A stretch of 46,783 bases of DNA from Candidatus Acidiferrum typicum (GTDB lineage Bacteria; Acidobacteriota; Terriglobia; Acidiferrales; UBA7541), in contig DLMH01000126.1 of assembly GCA_002478115.1 (NCBI GenBank), positions 1-46,783 of the forward strand, read 5' to 3'. The translations under genes were made by a program, and so were the position numbers. This document shows positions 7,229-14,593 of the stretch, piece by piece (within the stretch, counting starts at the first letter, position 1; every line of letters starts with the position of its first letter). The notes below the pieces were generated by a model. The model saw nothing but the letters and a program-made list of their open reading frames with translations. It made no database searches and was not told the origin of the DNA.

Positions 7229-9607
7229 ATGTCATCGCTGGCATCCATAGCCCTCGGGCTTGTCCTGATCTTCAATGGACACCTGCAAAGAACAAATCCT
7301 GGATTCGAGTCCCGTGAGCAAGCGAGTAGACGCTATTTCACGGTAAGAGACTCGATTGAAATGGCAAGGTTCGAACGGAGTGGCGGCGAGCCCAAGTTCT
7401 CGCCGGACAGGAAGTACTTTGCAGTAGTCACGTCCCACGGATTACTTCAATCCAATCAGATTGAATCCACGCTGTGGGTCTTCCGATCAGGTCAAGTGAG
7501 GGAATTGCTGGTGACGAACGATAGTGGAAGACAGTCAAACCCTAAGGTGCTCGCCCGCGTGGCGACCATTCCTCAAACACAGTGCTTCGACTCCTATGTG
7601 CCGCTCATTTCGGACTTGCGTTGGATGCCCGATTCGAAAACGATCCTCTTTCTGGGACAGAACTCGCACGGGAATCGCCAACTGCACCGGGCTGATGTCC
7701 TTTCTGGGAAGGATCAGACGCTCACTGCGGAAGAATACGATGTGAGTCAATTCGAGGTTGCCGGGAGTAGTATCACTTACGAGGCGGTGCTACCCCGCGA
7801 GAGCCGAACCGCAGGTGAACCCATAAGTGCAGCTTCCTGGGATGTGACGGGACAGCCGTTGACATCCATCTTGTTCCCGAAAATGACCACGCGGCAGATG
7901 CCCAAGGAACTGTGGGTTGTGCGCAAAGGGAAAAGCCGTCGCGTGAGGGAAGCAAGTACCGGCCAACCGGTGCAGGTGTCGAATCTTCCCCCTCAACCTT
8001 ATAACGTATTGTCGCTCTCCTCAGATGGCCGCGCTGCGGTTGTCCTAGTGCCAAGCAAAGCTATCCCGTCGTCATGGCAGGCGTATGAGCCAGAATTTTC
8101 CTTCCTGCGGATTCACTTAGGAGATACGGACACGACCTCTGACTTTTGGCCGATGCAGTACGCTATGGTTGATTTGAATAGTGGCAACAGTGCGCCTTTG
8201 GTTGATGCGCCAAATGCATGGGCTCTTGGATCTGCGGACATGAATCAAGCGAAGTGGTCACCCGATGGCAAGAAACTACTACTGACAAATACTTACCTCC
8301 CGTTGAACAGTGGTGTGGAAAGCGAAAAATTGAAGAGAGTTCACCATTGCGTGGCAGCAATCGTTGAGCCTGCTTCGAAGGAGTGTAGTTGCGTGGTTTT
8401 TTCTACTGGAAACAGGGCCACGAAATACTTAATCAATGGGTCGTTCGGTGAAAGTGATCAGGAGGTTGTTCTCGAATTTTGGAACACTCCCAATAAAACA
8501 ACCCTGGAACGATATCAGTACGAAAATGATGGCTGGCGGCTTGCTGGCACCATATCTGATCAAGCGCACCAGGGTCTGAAGCGACTGGATAGGCAACTCG
8601 ATGCGGCGAGTTTTTCCGTTGCAATTAGGCAAGACCTCAACACGCCGCCAGCACTTTGGGCGACGGATCGAGAAACAGGGCAAAGCAATAAAATATGGGA
8701 TCCTAATCCGCAATTAGCGGCGTTCAATCTGGGCGAGGCTTCGGAATTCCAATGGAAGGACAATGCTGGATACGAGTGGAGAGGCGTGCTGGTGAAACCC
8801 CCCGACTATGTGCGCGGGAACCGCTATCCACTCGTGATACAAACGCATGGATTTCAGGCCGGTGAATTCATTACGGACGGAGCGTACACAACTGCATTTG
8901 CGGCAAGACCCCTTGCAAGCGCAGGAATGGTGGTCCTCCAGATGCCCACAAAGCATGACCGTCTAGTCACTGGAGACGAAGCTTCAGACCAAATCGAGGG
9001 ATTTGGGTCGGCCATCGATCGTTTGGTAGCCAACGGTCTGATCAATCCGGAGAAGGTCGGGATTATCGGTTTTAGCCGAACGTGCTACTACGTGGAAAGC
9101 GCGCTCATTAAGAATCCGAAACGGTATGCTGCAGCAACTCTAGCAGATGGAGTGGATGAAAGTTACGTGCAATACCTCTTGTTCAGCGTTGGGCAGTCTC
9201 ACGACGATAGTGCGCAAATCTACGGGAGCCCTCCATTTGGAAGCGGTTTGAGGAGATGGACGGAGCGTGCCCCCGGTTTTCATCTCGACCAAATTGAGAC
9301 GCCTCTTCGAATCGAAGCCATAGCTCCGGCGAGCATTTTGGAGGAGTGGGAAATCTACTCTTCATTGTGGAAACAGGGGAAATCTGTGGATCTTATTTAT
9401 TTCCCCACTGGTCAGCACATACTTCAGAAGCCGCAGGAACGAATGGATTCACAACAGGGGAATGTTGATTGGTTCTGTTTTTGGCTCAAGGGGGAAGAGG
9501 GGAAAGATTCCGTCAAAGCCAAGCAATTATCGCTGTGGAGACAGCTCCGGAATCAGCGAATTGCAGAAAACGCACGGACCGATTCATTGCCAAGACGCAC
9601 CCAGTAA
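7229..9607 (+). CDS. AtxE2-like lasso peptide isopeptidase (S9 alpha/beta hydrolase)
   Basis: 792 residues. GGAG lies about 11 bases before ATG 7229. A short hydrophobic N-terminus (LASIALGLVLIF) suggests export to the periplasm. Residues about 50-500 form WD/beta-propeller-like repeats (GEPKFSPDRKYFAVV, SDLRWMPDSKTILFL, NQAKWSPDGKKLLLT) and the C-terminal third is an alpha/beta-hydrolase domain. The nucleophile elbow reads GIIGFSRTCYYV with Ser616; H730 lies in FPTGQHILQKP, and SQQGNVDWFCFWLKG follows. These are features I associate with the AtxE2 family, which opens the lasso isopeptide bond. The usual S9 acid motif (HG-x-x-D) is replaced by IEAIAPASILEEWEIY, so the acidic residue must lie elsewhere. 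It follows the receptor by 124 bases. Confidence 0.85.
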   Translation: MSSLASIALGLVLIFNGHLQRTNPGFESREQASRRYFTVRDSIEMARFERSGGEPKFSPDRKYFAVVTSHGLLQSNQIESTLWVFRSGQVRELLVTNDSGRQSNPKVLARVATIPQTQCFDSYVPLISDLRWMPDSKTILFLGQNSHGNRQLHRADVLSGKDQTLTAEEYDVSQFEVAGSSITYEAVLPRESRTAGEPISAASWDVTGQPLTSILFPKMTTRQMPKELWVVRKGKSRRVREASTGQPVQVSNLPPQPYNVLSLSSDGRAAVVLVPSKAIPSSWQAYEPEFSFLRIHLGDTDTTSDFWPMQYAMVDLNSGNSAPLVDAPNAWALGSADMNQAKWSPDGKKLLLTNTYLPLNSGVESEKLKRVHHCVAAIVEPASKECSCVVFSTGNRATKYLINGSFGESDQEVVLEFWNTPNKTTLERYQYENDGWRLAGTISDQAHQGLKRLDRQLDAASFSVAIRQDLNTPPALWATDRETGQSNKIWDPNPQLAAFNLGEASEFQWKDNAGYEWRGVLVKPPDYVRGNRYPLVIQTHGFQAGEFITDGAYTTAFAARPLASAGMVVLQMPTKHDRLVTGDEASDQIEGFGSAIDRLVANGLINPEKVGIIGFSRTCYYVESALIKNPKRYAAATLADGVDESYVQYLLFSVGQSHDDSAQIYGSPPFGSGLRRWTERAPGFHLDQIETPLRIEAIAPASILEEWEIYSSLWKQGKSVDLIYFPTGQHILQKPQERMDSQQGNVDWFCFWLKGEEGKDSVKAKQLSLWRQLRNQRIAENARTDSLPRRTQ

Positions 9608-9834
9608 CCGTGATGCAGGGCCGGTAATATCCAACATCTGGCGAAGACCCGAACTTTGATTTGGAATCGTTGCGCGCCCCCAACCAGGGCAATCTTCCGT
9701 TTCGCTAATAGAGGGAATTCCTGGCCGTTATGCCGACAATTGTTTCTGAGGCAACCGACCAATTTCACCAGATTCGATCATTTTCCTGAAATGGACCCGG
9801 GCATCGTTTGGCTGTGGCATACACGAGATTGAGT

Positions 9835-9859
9835 GGGCGCCCAGAACGGCTGAGCGCCC
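9835..9859 (-). terminator. hairpin just downstream of the precursor gene
   Basis: GGGCGC (9835-9840) and GCGCCC (9854-9859) form a 6-bp GC-only stem, 10 bases past the precursor stop on the reverse strand. There is no strong U-run, so it may act as a 3' stabiliser rather than a true terminator. The convergent isopeptidase gene ends 228 bases further. Confidence 0.4.
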
Positions 9860-9869
9860 TGTTCGAATG

Positions 9870-10013
9870 CTATTCGTCTGCCTCATAAGCGGCCGGAGCT
9901 GTTTGCGTGGTCGAAGGGTTATTGTCTGGAACAAGGATGCTCTTGGACATGTGGGCTTGAATCGCTTGAACTGCTCCTGCTAGCTTTACGACTTGTGGTT
10001 TGTTGTAAGTCAT
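9870..10013 (-). CDS. lasso-type RiPP precursor peptide (47 aa)
   Basis: AGGAG at 10024-10028 lies 10 bases before ATG 10011-10013; the ATG at 10020-10022 would be only 1 base from it. The peptide starts MTYNKPQVVKLAGAV, matching the Y-x-x-P-x-(L/V)...G recognition motif that RRE/B1 proteins bind in lasso leaders (Y3, P6, V8, G13). The remainder is HMSKSILVPDNNPSTTQTAP followed by AAYEADE. It lacks the usual Thr at -2 and Gly at core position 1. If the core began at Ser23, Asp30 would be residue 8, a permitted ring size. Three prolines (29, 33, 40) are notable beside a prolyl oligopeptidase gene. It is last in the operon, 150 bases after the cyclase. Leader assignment is good; core boundaries are inference. 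Confidence 0.75.
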   Translation of the reverse strand: MTYNKPQVVKLAGAVQAIQAHMSKSILVPDNNPSTTQTAPAAYEADE

Positions 10014-10050
10014 TGTGATCATTCTCCTGTTCAATTTAGAATCAACCAAC

Positions 10051-10140
10051 ATTCAACCCGTTCGGGTTGAATCTCTTTCGCAATCAGCATCAAAATGCTG
10101 CCAGAGTTGGAATTCCAGGATCGATCGTGGGTTTCCTGGA
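10051..10140 (-). promoter_or_regulatory. three tandem inverted repeats in front of the precursor gene
   Basis: Within the 150-base gap between the cyclase and the precursor are three inverted repeats. ATTCAACCCG and CGGGTTGAAT (10051-10060, 10063-10072) are perfect 10-bp arms with 2 bases between. CAGCAT and ATGCTG (10085-10090, 10095-10100) have a 4-base loop. TCCAGGA and TCCTGGA (10114-10120, 10134-10140) have a 13-base loop. The first starts 37 bases before the precursor ATG. They could be an operator, or RNA stems that process and protect a separate precursor mRNA. No clear promoter was recognised. Confidence 0.55.
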
Positions 10141-10163
10141 CTCCGCGGCTTAGCTGGCGCCCT

Positions 10164-12131
10164 TCAGACGCCCTCGGTTTTGCGTAAATTGTTTATTTGC
10201 TGTGCGGAAACGACTATCAGGTGTCCCTTCGCTCGCGGGTGATCATTCATCTTAGACACTACAATGTTCGATAAATTGCAATTTCTGAGTCGACGGAGCC
10301 AGGACTCGATGCTTAGCGTGCGCAACAGCGAGATCAAAGCGATGTCGAGGCCGTGCCGCGCTTCCTCTAGGCAATGCAGAAGTGCATTTGGGTCAATAAT
10401 TCCAGCGGAACTGCTGACCATATCCTTAGTCATGTCGACTAGCCTCGGCCACTCGGTCGAGATTGCTGCCATTGGTTTCCTGGCAACAAAGGCCTTGCGT
10501 TTCCTGTTCAAGAGGTCTTCCGGGACGATTTGGATGAGTGCTCTACGTACCAGGGAGCGCCGCTGGCCAGGGCGGACGAGTTGTTCCCGGGGAATGGCGT
10601 ACACGAACTCAAGCAGTGCGCGATCCAGGTATGGATAACGTTTCTCGTAGGGCGGTTCTGACCACAAGACAGAGCAGTGTAGCTGTCTTCGTAACACATC
10701 AAGTGTGCTCAGGTTATCTTGGAAACTGGGCACAGGGCCGAAAAGTGTCAACCTGGTTTCGTAGCCCCGCGAGGCTAAGAGATTCCGTTTGACGAAATTG
10801 GGATTAAGCCACGGAACCGGACGCATGTGCTTCGGAATGCGGACCAGAGCCGAAGGGAGAAATGACCGAGCCGCTTCAAAAAGCAAGTGGAACCACGGCT
10901 TGCGCTTGTTGAGGGCCCATACTCTTAGCCTTTGTGCGAGAGTCCTGAATTGACCTCTTGCCAGAAGATCTTCGAGTTCGGGTGTCGGTGTCGGCACGCC
11001 GCCGGTGACTTCGTCGCCCCCGATACCGGAGAGAACTACCCGGTTCCCTTTCGAGGCCATAATAGCAGCGAATTGACGGCTAGTTTCGGACGGGTGACCA
11101 CCGCTGGAGGCCGGAGTTGCCGCAAAATGGTCAATGTCGAGTTCGAACTTAAATAGCTCTTGTGAGCCTACGTCGATGTGGGTGCCGGTGCGACGGCGCT
11201 TTTCCTCGACTTTGGTGAAGTAGGGGCGCTCATTCCAGTTGGGTTCGGAGTCGTCGTAATACGAGATGGTGTCCAGGCGCGGAGTTTCGGCGGCTCCGCG
11301 GGCGATGATGGTGTCAGCCATGCAGACGATGGAGGAGGAGTCCATACCGCCGCTGAGTTCGGCGAGGATGGGACTGTCGGAGCGGAGCCTGCGGCGGACG
11401 GCTTCACCGAAGACGGCGCGGAAGCCCTCTTCGTATTCGGCGTCGGTGCTGTAACGGATTTTCTTGGCCGGATCGAAATCCCAATACTTGGTGACGGTTT
11501 GCTTTCCATTACGTATGACTACCGAACATGACGGCGGAACTGAATGGATCCCGACGTAGGGCGTCAGATGGGTGGCGGGGAAGAACGAGAACCAGCCGGC
11601 GATGTACTCTTCGCAAAGGGCGAAGGATTTGCCGGCGAAGAGAACGAGTGGATCGAGGATTGTGCTCCAGGTGACTTGGTTGCTGTCGATGGAATAATAG
11701 AGATGGCGCGTGCCGATGGGATCTTTCGCGAGGAACAGGGAACGTGAATTGGCGTCCCAGATGGAGAGCGCCCAATCACCGACGAGCCTGGCGAAGCAGT
11801 TGGTGCCCCACTCTTCGTAGGCTGCGGCGACGATGGAGACGTCGGTCGCGCTGATTGTTAGAACGTCTCGCAGGCAGCGGATGAGTTCCGCGCGATTGTC
11901 GAGGCGGCCGTCCCAGGTGATTACGACGCCGGACCCGCTGACGTGAGGTTGCGTCTCACGCCGCGATTCCTTTGTAGTGTGGAAGGCGCGATACAGGATG
12001 CTGACGTTCGAGATCGCGTAGGCACCCTCATCGTCTGGGCCATACGGGGCGATAATCGGCTTCACCTTTGCGAGGTACGTCTGATCGATCGGCTTGCCGT
12101 CCGAATTCCATCTTCCAAACTGAATGCTCAT
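10164..12131 (-). CDS. lasso cyclase, asparagine-synthetase-like (C protein)
   Basis: 655 residues; AAGGAG lies 7 bases before ATG 12129-12131. The N-terminal half (about 1-220) is a class II glutamine-amidotransferase-like fold with Ser at position 2 where a working glutaminase has Cys (MSIQFGRW). Glutamine is therefore not expected as ammonia donor. The synthetase half begins near 235 and carries the ATP pyrophosphatase loop SGGMDSS at residues 260-266, followed by the usual VLSGIGGDEVTGG loop. Lasso cyclases use this domain to adenylate an Asp/Glu side chain so that the core N-terminus closes the ring. It lies 34 bases after B2 and just before the precursor. Confidence 0.92.
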   Translation of the reverse strand: MSIQFGRWNSDGKPIDQTYLAKVKPIIAPYGPDDEGAYAISNVSILYRAFHTTKESRRETQPHVSGSGVVITWDGRLDNRAELIRCLRDVLTISATDVSIVAAAYEEWGTNCFARLVGDWALSIWDANSRSLFLAKDPIGTRHLYYSIDSNQVTWSTILDPLVLFAGKSFALCEEYIAGWFSFFPATHLTPYVGIHSVPPSCSVVIRNGKQTVTKYWDFDPAKKIRYSTDAEYEEGFRAVFGEAVRRRLRSDSPILAELSGGMDSSSIVCMADTIIARGAAETPRLDTISYYDDSEPNWNERPYFTKVEEKRRRTGTHIDVGSQELFKFELDIDHFAATPASSGGHPSETSRQFAAIMASKGNRVVLSGIGGDEVTGGVPTPTPELEDLLARGQFRTLAQRLRVWALNKRKPWFHLLFEAARSFLPSALVRIPKHMRPVPWLNPNFVKRNLLASRGYETRLTLFGPVPSFQDNLSTLDVLRRQLHCSVLWSEPPYEKRYPYLDRALLEFVYAIPREQLVRPGQRRSLVRRALIQIVPEDLLNRKRKAFVARKPMAAISTEWPRLVDMTKDMVSSSAGIIDPNALLHCLEEARHGLDIALISLLRTLSIESWLRRLRNCNLSNIVVSKMNDHPRAKGHLIVVSAQQINNLRKTEGV

Positions 12132-12165
12132 TTGTTGCTCCTTGCTTTCGCACTACGATGAAGCA

Positions 12166-12540
12166 CTAGCACCTGTCGAGGACTGCATACATTTCGGGGG
12201 TATACGGTTTGTCGTTGACGACGCGCCCGTCCACTTCGACCCACGCGTGGGCCTTGAAGGGCATTTGTTGCGCGCCGATGACCAATTGCGCGGGCACGCC
12301 GTACTGTTTCAGGAGGCAGGCGGTGGCCGCGGAGCGCTGCAGGCAGAGCGCTTCTTTCCAATACCAGATGCACGCCATGTCGACGGCCGAGCAGATTTCT
12401 TCGATCGCATCTGAAGCTGGTACGCGGGCTGCGACTGAGTAGTTGCGAACCTTGTCGTAGAGAGTTGCAAAATTGCCGCGCGCCAGGTACAGGTCGAAAT
12501 GAATCAACTTCAAGTACGCGTTCAGCACTAGAAACGACAT
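12166..12540 (-). CDS. lasso leader peptidase, transglutaminase-like (B2 protein)
   Basis: 124 residues with GGAGGAG about 7 bases before ATG 12538-12540. The transglutaminase/papain-like triad is visible: C66 in EALCLQRSAATACLL, H98 in KAHAWVEVDG and D110 in RVVNDKPY. Length and motif order fit stand-alone B2 proteins (Transglut_core3), which cut the leader off the precursor when B1 delivers it. It starts 16 bases after the prolyl oligopeptidase stop and runs into the cyclase, so it is in the middle of the operon. Confidence 0.92.
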   Translation of the reverse strand: MSFLVLNAYLKLIHFDLYLARGNFATLYDKVRNYSVAARVPASDAIEEICSAVDMACIWYWKEALCLQRSAATACLLKQYGVPAQLVIGAQQMPFKAHAWVEVDGRVVNDKPYTPEMYAVLDRC

Positions 12541-12556
12541 GTGAAAACTCCTCCGT

Positions 12557-14593
12557 TTACACCGACAGTTGCAACTGATCGCAAAGGAAAGCCATGCGAT
12601 CTGTCAGTGCTTCAATTCGTTGGCTCAGAGGGAGCACCGGCGAATGACCGCGAGACTTTCTGTAGTCGAGAAAAATGGCATGTTTGGAAGCGTTCGCCGC
12701 CTGGAGACGGGCCGTCATCTTGCGGGCGTGCAGCGGGTTGCAGTTTCGGTCGGCGTCTCCGGAGACGATCATCGTGGCGGGATAGGCGCCGCCCTGCCGA
12801 ACCTGATGATAAGGAGAGTACTTTGCCAGGGCTGCGAAATTATCCGGGTCATCCACTGAACCGAATTCATCTTTCCAGACGTGGGCATTGTCGAAGAGGT
12901 GGTAGCGCAGCATGTCCAGCATCGGGACCATACAAACCACGGCACGGAACAAATCCGGCCGCTGCGTTAGTGCAGCTCCTACCAGCAGACCGGAGTTCGA
13001 GCCTCCGAATATCGCGAGCTTCCTAGGAGCGGTGCGACCAGTCTCGATGAGCCATTCGGCGGCGGAAAGAAAATCATCGAAAGCCGTCTGGCGGTTGCGG
13101 CGTTTGGCGGCATCATGCCATGCAACGCCGAATTCCGAGCCGCCACGAATGTTCGGCAGCGCAAATAGGCAGCCGCGCTCTATAAGGAAAGCGACGAAAA
13201 CGCTGAACTGCGGCGTCATGGACACACCGTAGCCGCCGTACGAGGTCATGATTGTCGGATTGCCGGTTCCGTCGAGAATGTCGCGCCGGCCCACAAGGTA
13301 CATGGGAACTCTTGTGCCGTCTTTAGACACGAACCAAATCTGGGAATGGGCATAATCTGTGGGGTCAAAGGGTATGCTGCGCTTAGCCCAGAGCGTTCGG
13401 TTGGCGGTCTTCGACGAATAGCGAAAAATCCCTATGGGTTCAGTGAATGATTCCGTTTCGAGGAGAAGCTCGTTGCTGTCTGGCGAACCGCCAACGATTC
13501 GGAGAGTTTCGTCGCTTCGGATGGGCAACTCACCCAGCGCTTTGCCCGAGAAGTCGAAAATGCGGATTTGATGAATCATCTCCCTCATGTAGGAGACAAA
13601 GATGCGGTCACCTACGATAAGCCAATCGTTAATGGGCGTACCGGTGTCTGGGACTATATCGACCCACTCATGTTGTCCGTTGTCACGAAGGCGGATTTCG
13701 ACGATGCGACGATTCGGTGCATCGCGATCGGTAATGCCGAAAATCCTGTCGTCAAGCAACCGTAGGCCAAGGGAATAATCGATCCCACGGAAAATGGGTT
13801 CTGCCAGGCCGGTTCCTTCAAGTGATTGTAGATAAATATCCGTGAGTGTTTTTTCAAGAAATCGATATACGAGGAAGACAAGCCGTTTGCCTTCGGAAAA
13901 TAGACTGAATCGAATTTTCTCGTCTTCACCGGCAAAGAAAATCTCCTGGTCTTCGCTGGGTGGCGTTCCGAGAATATGTTGGTACGCGGCGCGGTAGAAA
14001 GGCCGTTTGGCATCCACAGCTTCGTGAACGTAGTAAAAACCTTTGCCGTCCGGCGCGAAGGCGAAGCCGCGTAAATATCCGCGAGGGAGAAAATCGGGAA
14101 GGCGCTTCCGGGTTTCGATCTTGAGCAACTCAAAGGTTCCCGTTCTCTCTCCCCCTTCTTTCACTTCATATAGAAACAATCGACCGTCAGGGGAAACTCG
14201 CAGCGGTTTTACGGCTGTATATTCGCCGGTGCCCCTTTCGCGCGGGTCAATCAAAAGGTGATCCTCGCCGTCTGCACCGTTGCGCATGTAAATGCAGGGC
14301 TGTTCCTGGTCGGGAAGACGCTTGCGGAAAAAGTAGCGGTCTCCGACTTTCTGGAGGGAGTCATGGGTTTCAACAGCAAGGAATTCCGCGATGCGCTGGC
14401 GTATAATCTCGCGTCCTGGAATCGCATCCAAGTAATTGCGCCCGTAACGCGTCTGTTCTGCGATCCAAGCGCGCGTGCGGGGAGAGTCCTGGTCTTCGAG
14501 CCAACGGTATGGGTCGGCGACGGGCACGCCGTGCAGAAAATCCGTGACCACCTCGATGGGGGAATGAGGCGGAGGCTCCATCAGCTTGGGCAT
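12557..14593 (-). CDS. prolyl oligopeptidase (S9A)
   Basis: ATG at 14591-14593 overlaps the last 13 bases of the kinase gene and has GGAG 7 bases upstream; the longer frame to 14701 would overlap the kinase further and is not needed. 678 residues. The N-terminus PPPHSPIEVVTDFLHGVPVA and DPYRWLEDQDSPRTRAWI are standard for S9A. A seven-bladed propeller follows, then the catalytic domain with S532 (IFGGSNSGLLVG), D613 or D615 (SGDADRNCNP) and H650 (RGHSPVLP). No signal peptide, so cytoplasmic. S9A enzymes cut after proline in peptides of about 30 residues or less. The precursor core has prolines at 29, 33 and 40, so trimming or turnover of the peptide is plausible. Confidence 0.9.
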   Translation of the reverse strand: MPKLMEPPPHSPIEVVTDFLHGVPVADPYRWLEDQDSPRTRAWIAEQTRYGRNYLDAIPGREIIRQRIAEFLAVETHDSLQKVGDRYFFRKRLPDQEQPCIYMRNGADGEDHLLIDPRERGTGEYTAVKPLRVSPDGRLFLYEVKEGGERTGTFELLKIETRKRLPDFLPRGYLRGFAFAPDGKGFYYVHEAVDAKRPFYRAAYQHILGTPPSEDQEIFFAGEDEKIRFSLFSEGKRLVFLVYRFLEKTLTDIYLQSLEGTGLAEPIFRGIDYSLGLRLLDDRIFGITDRDAPNRRIVEIRLRDNGQHEWVDIVPDTGTPINDWLIVGDRIFVSYMREMIHQIRIFDFSGKALGELPIRSDETLRIVGGSPDSNELLLETESFTEPIGIFRYSSKTANRTLWAKRSIPFDPTDYAHSQIWFVSKDGTRVPMYLVGRRDILDGTGNPTIMTSYGGYGVSMTPQFSVFVAFLIERGCLFALPNIRGGSEFGVAWHDAAKRRNRQTAFDDFLSAAEWLIETGRTAPRKLAIFGGSNSGLLVGAALTQRPDLFRAVVCMVPMLDMLRYHLFDNAHVWKDEFGSVDDPDNFAALAKYSPYHQVRQGGAYPATMIVSGDADRNCNPLHARKMTARLQAANASKHAIFLDYRKSRGHSPVLPLSQRIEALTDRMAFLCDQLQLSV

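Noticed and set aside
9553..9934. Short - strand frames that might be a second precursor
   Set aside because: No Y-x-x-P leader motif or usable ribosome binding site; one overlaps the true precursor in another frame and one runs into the isopeptidase gene.
10051..10072. Reading the 10-bp inverted repeat as an intrinsic terminator
   Set aside because: The loop would be only about 4 bases and no U-run follows on the - strand before the precursor ribosome binding site.
11178..11531. 117-residue + strand frame over the cyclase gene, with other long + frames such as 12541-13026
   Set aside because: Composition is low-complexity and mirrors codon bias of the real - strand genes; no ribosome binding sites or domains.
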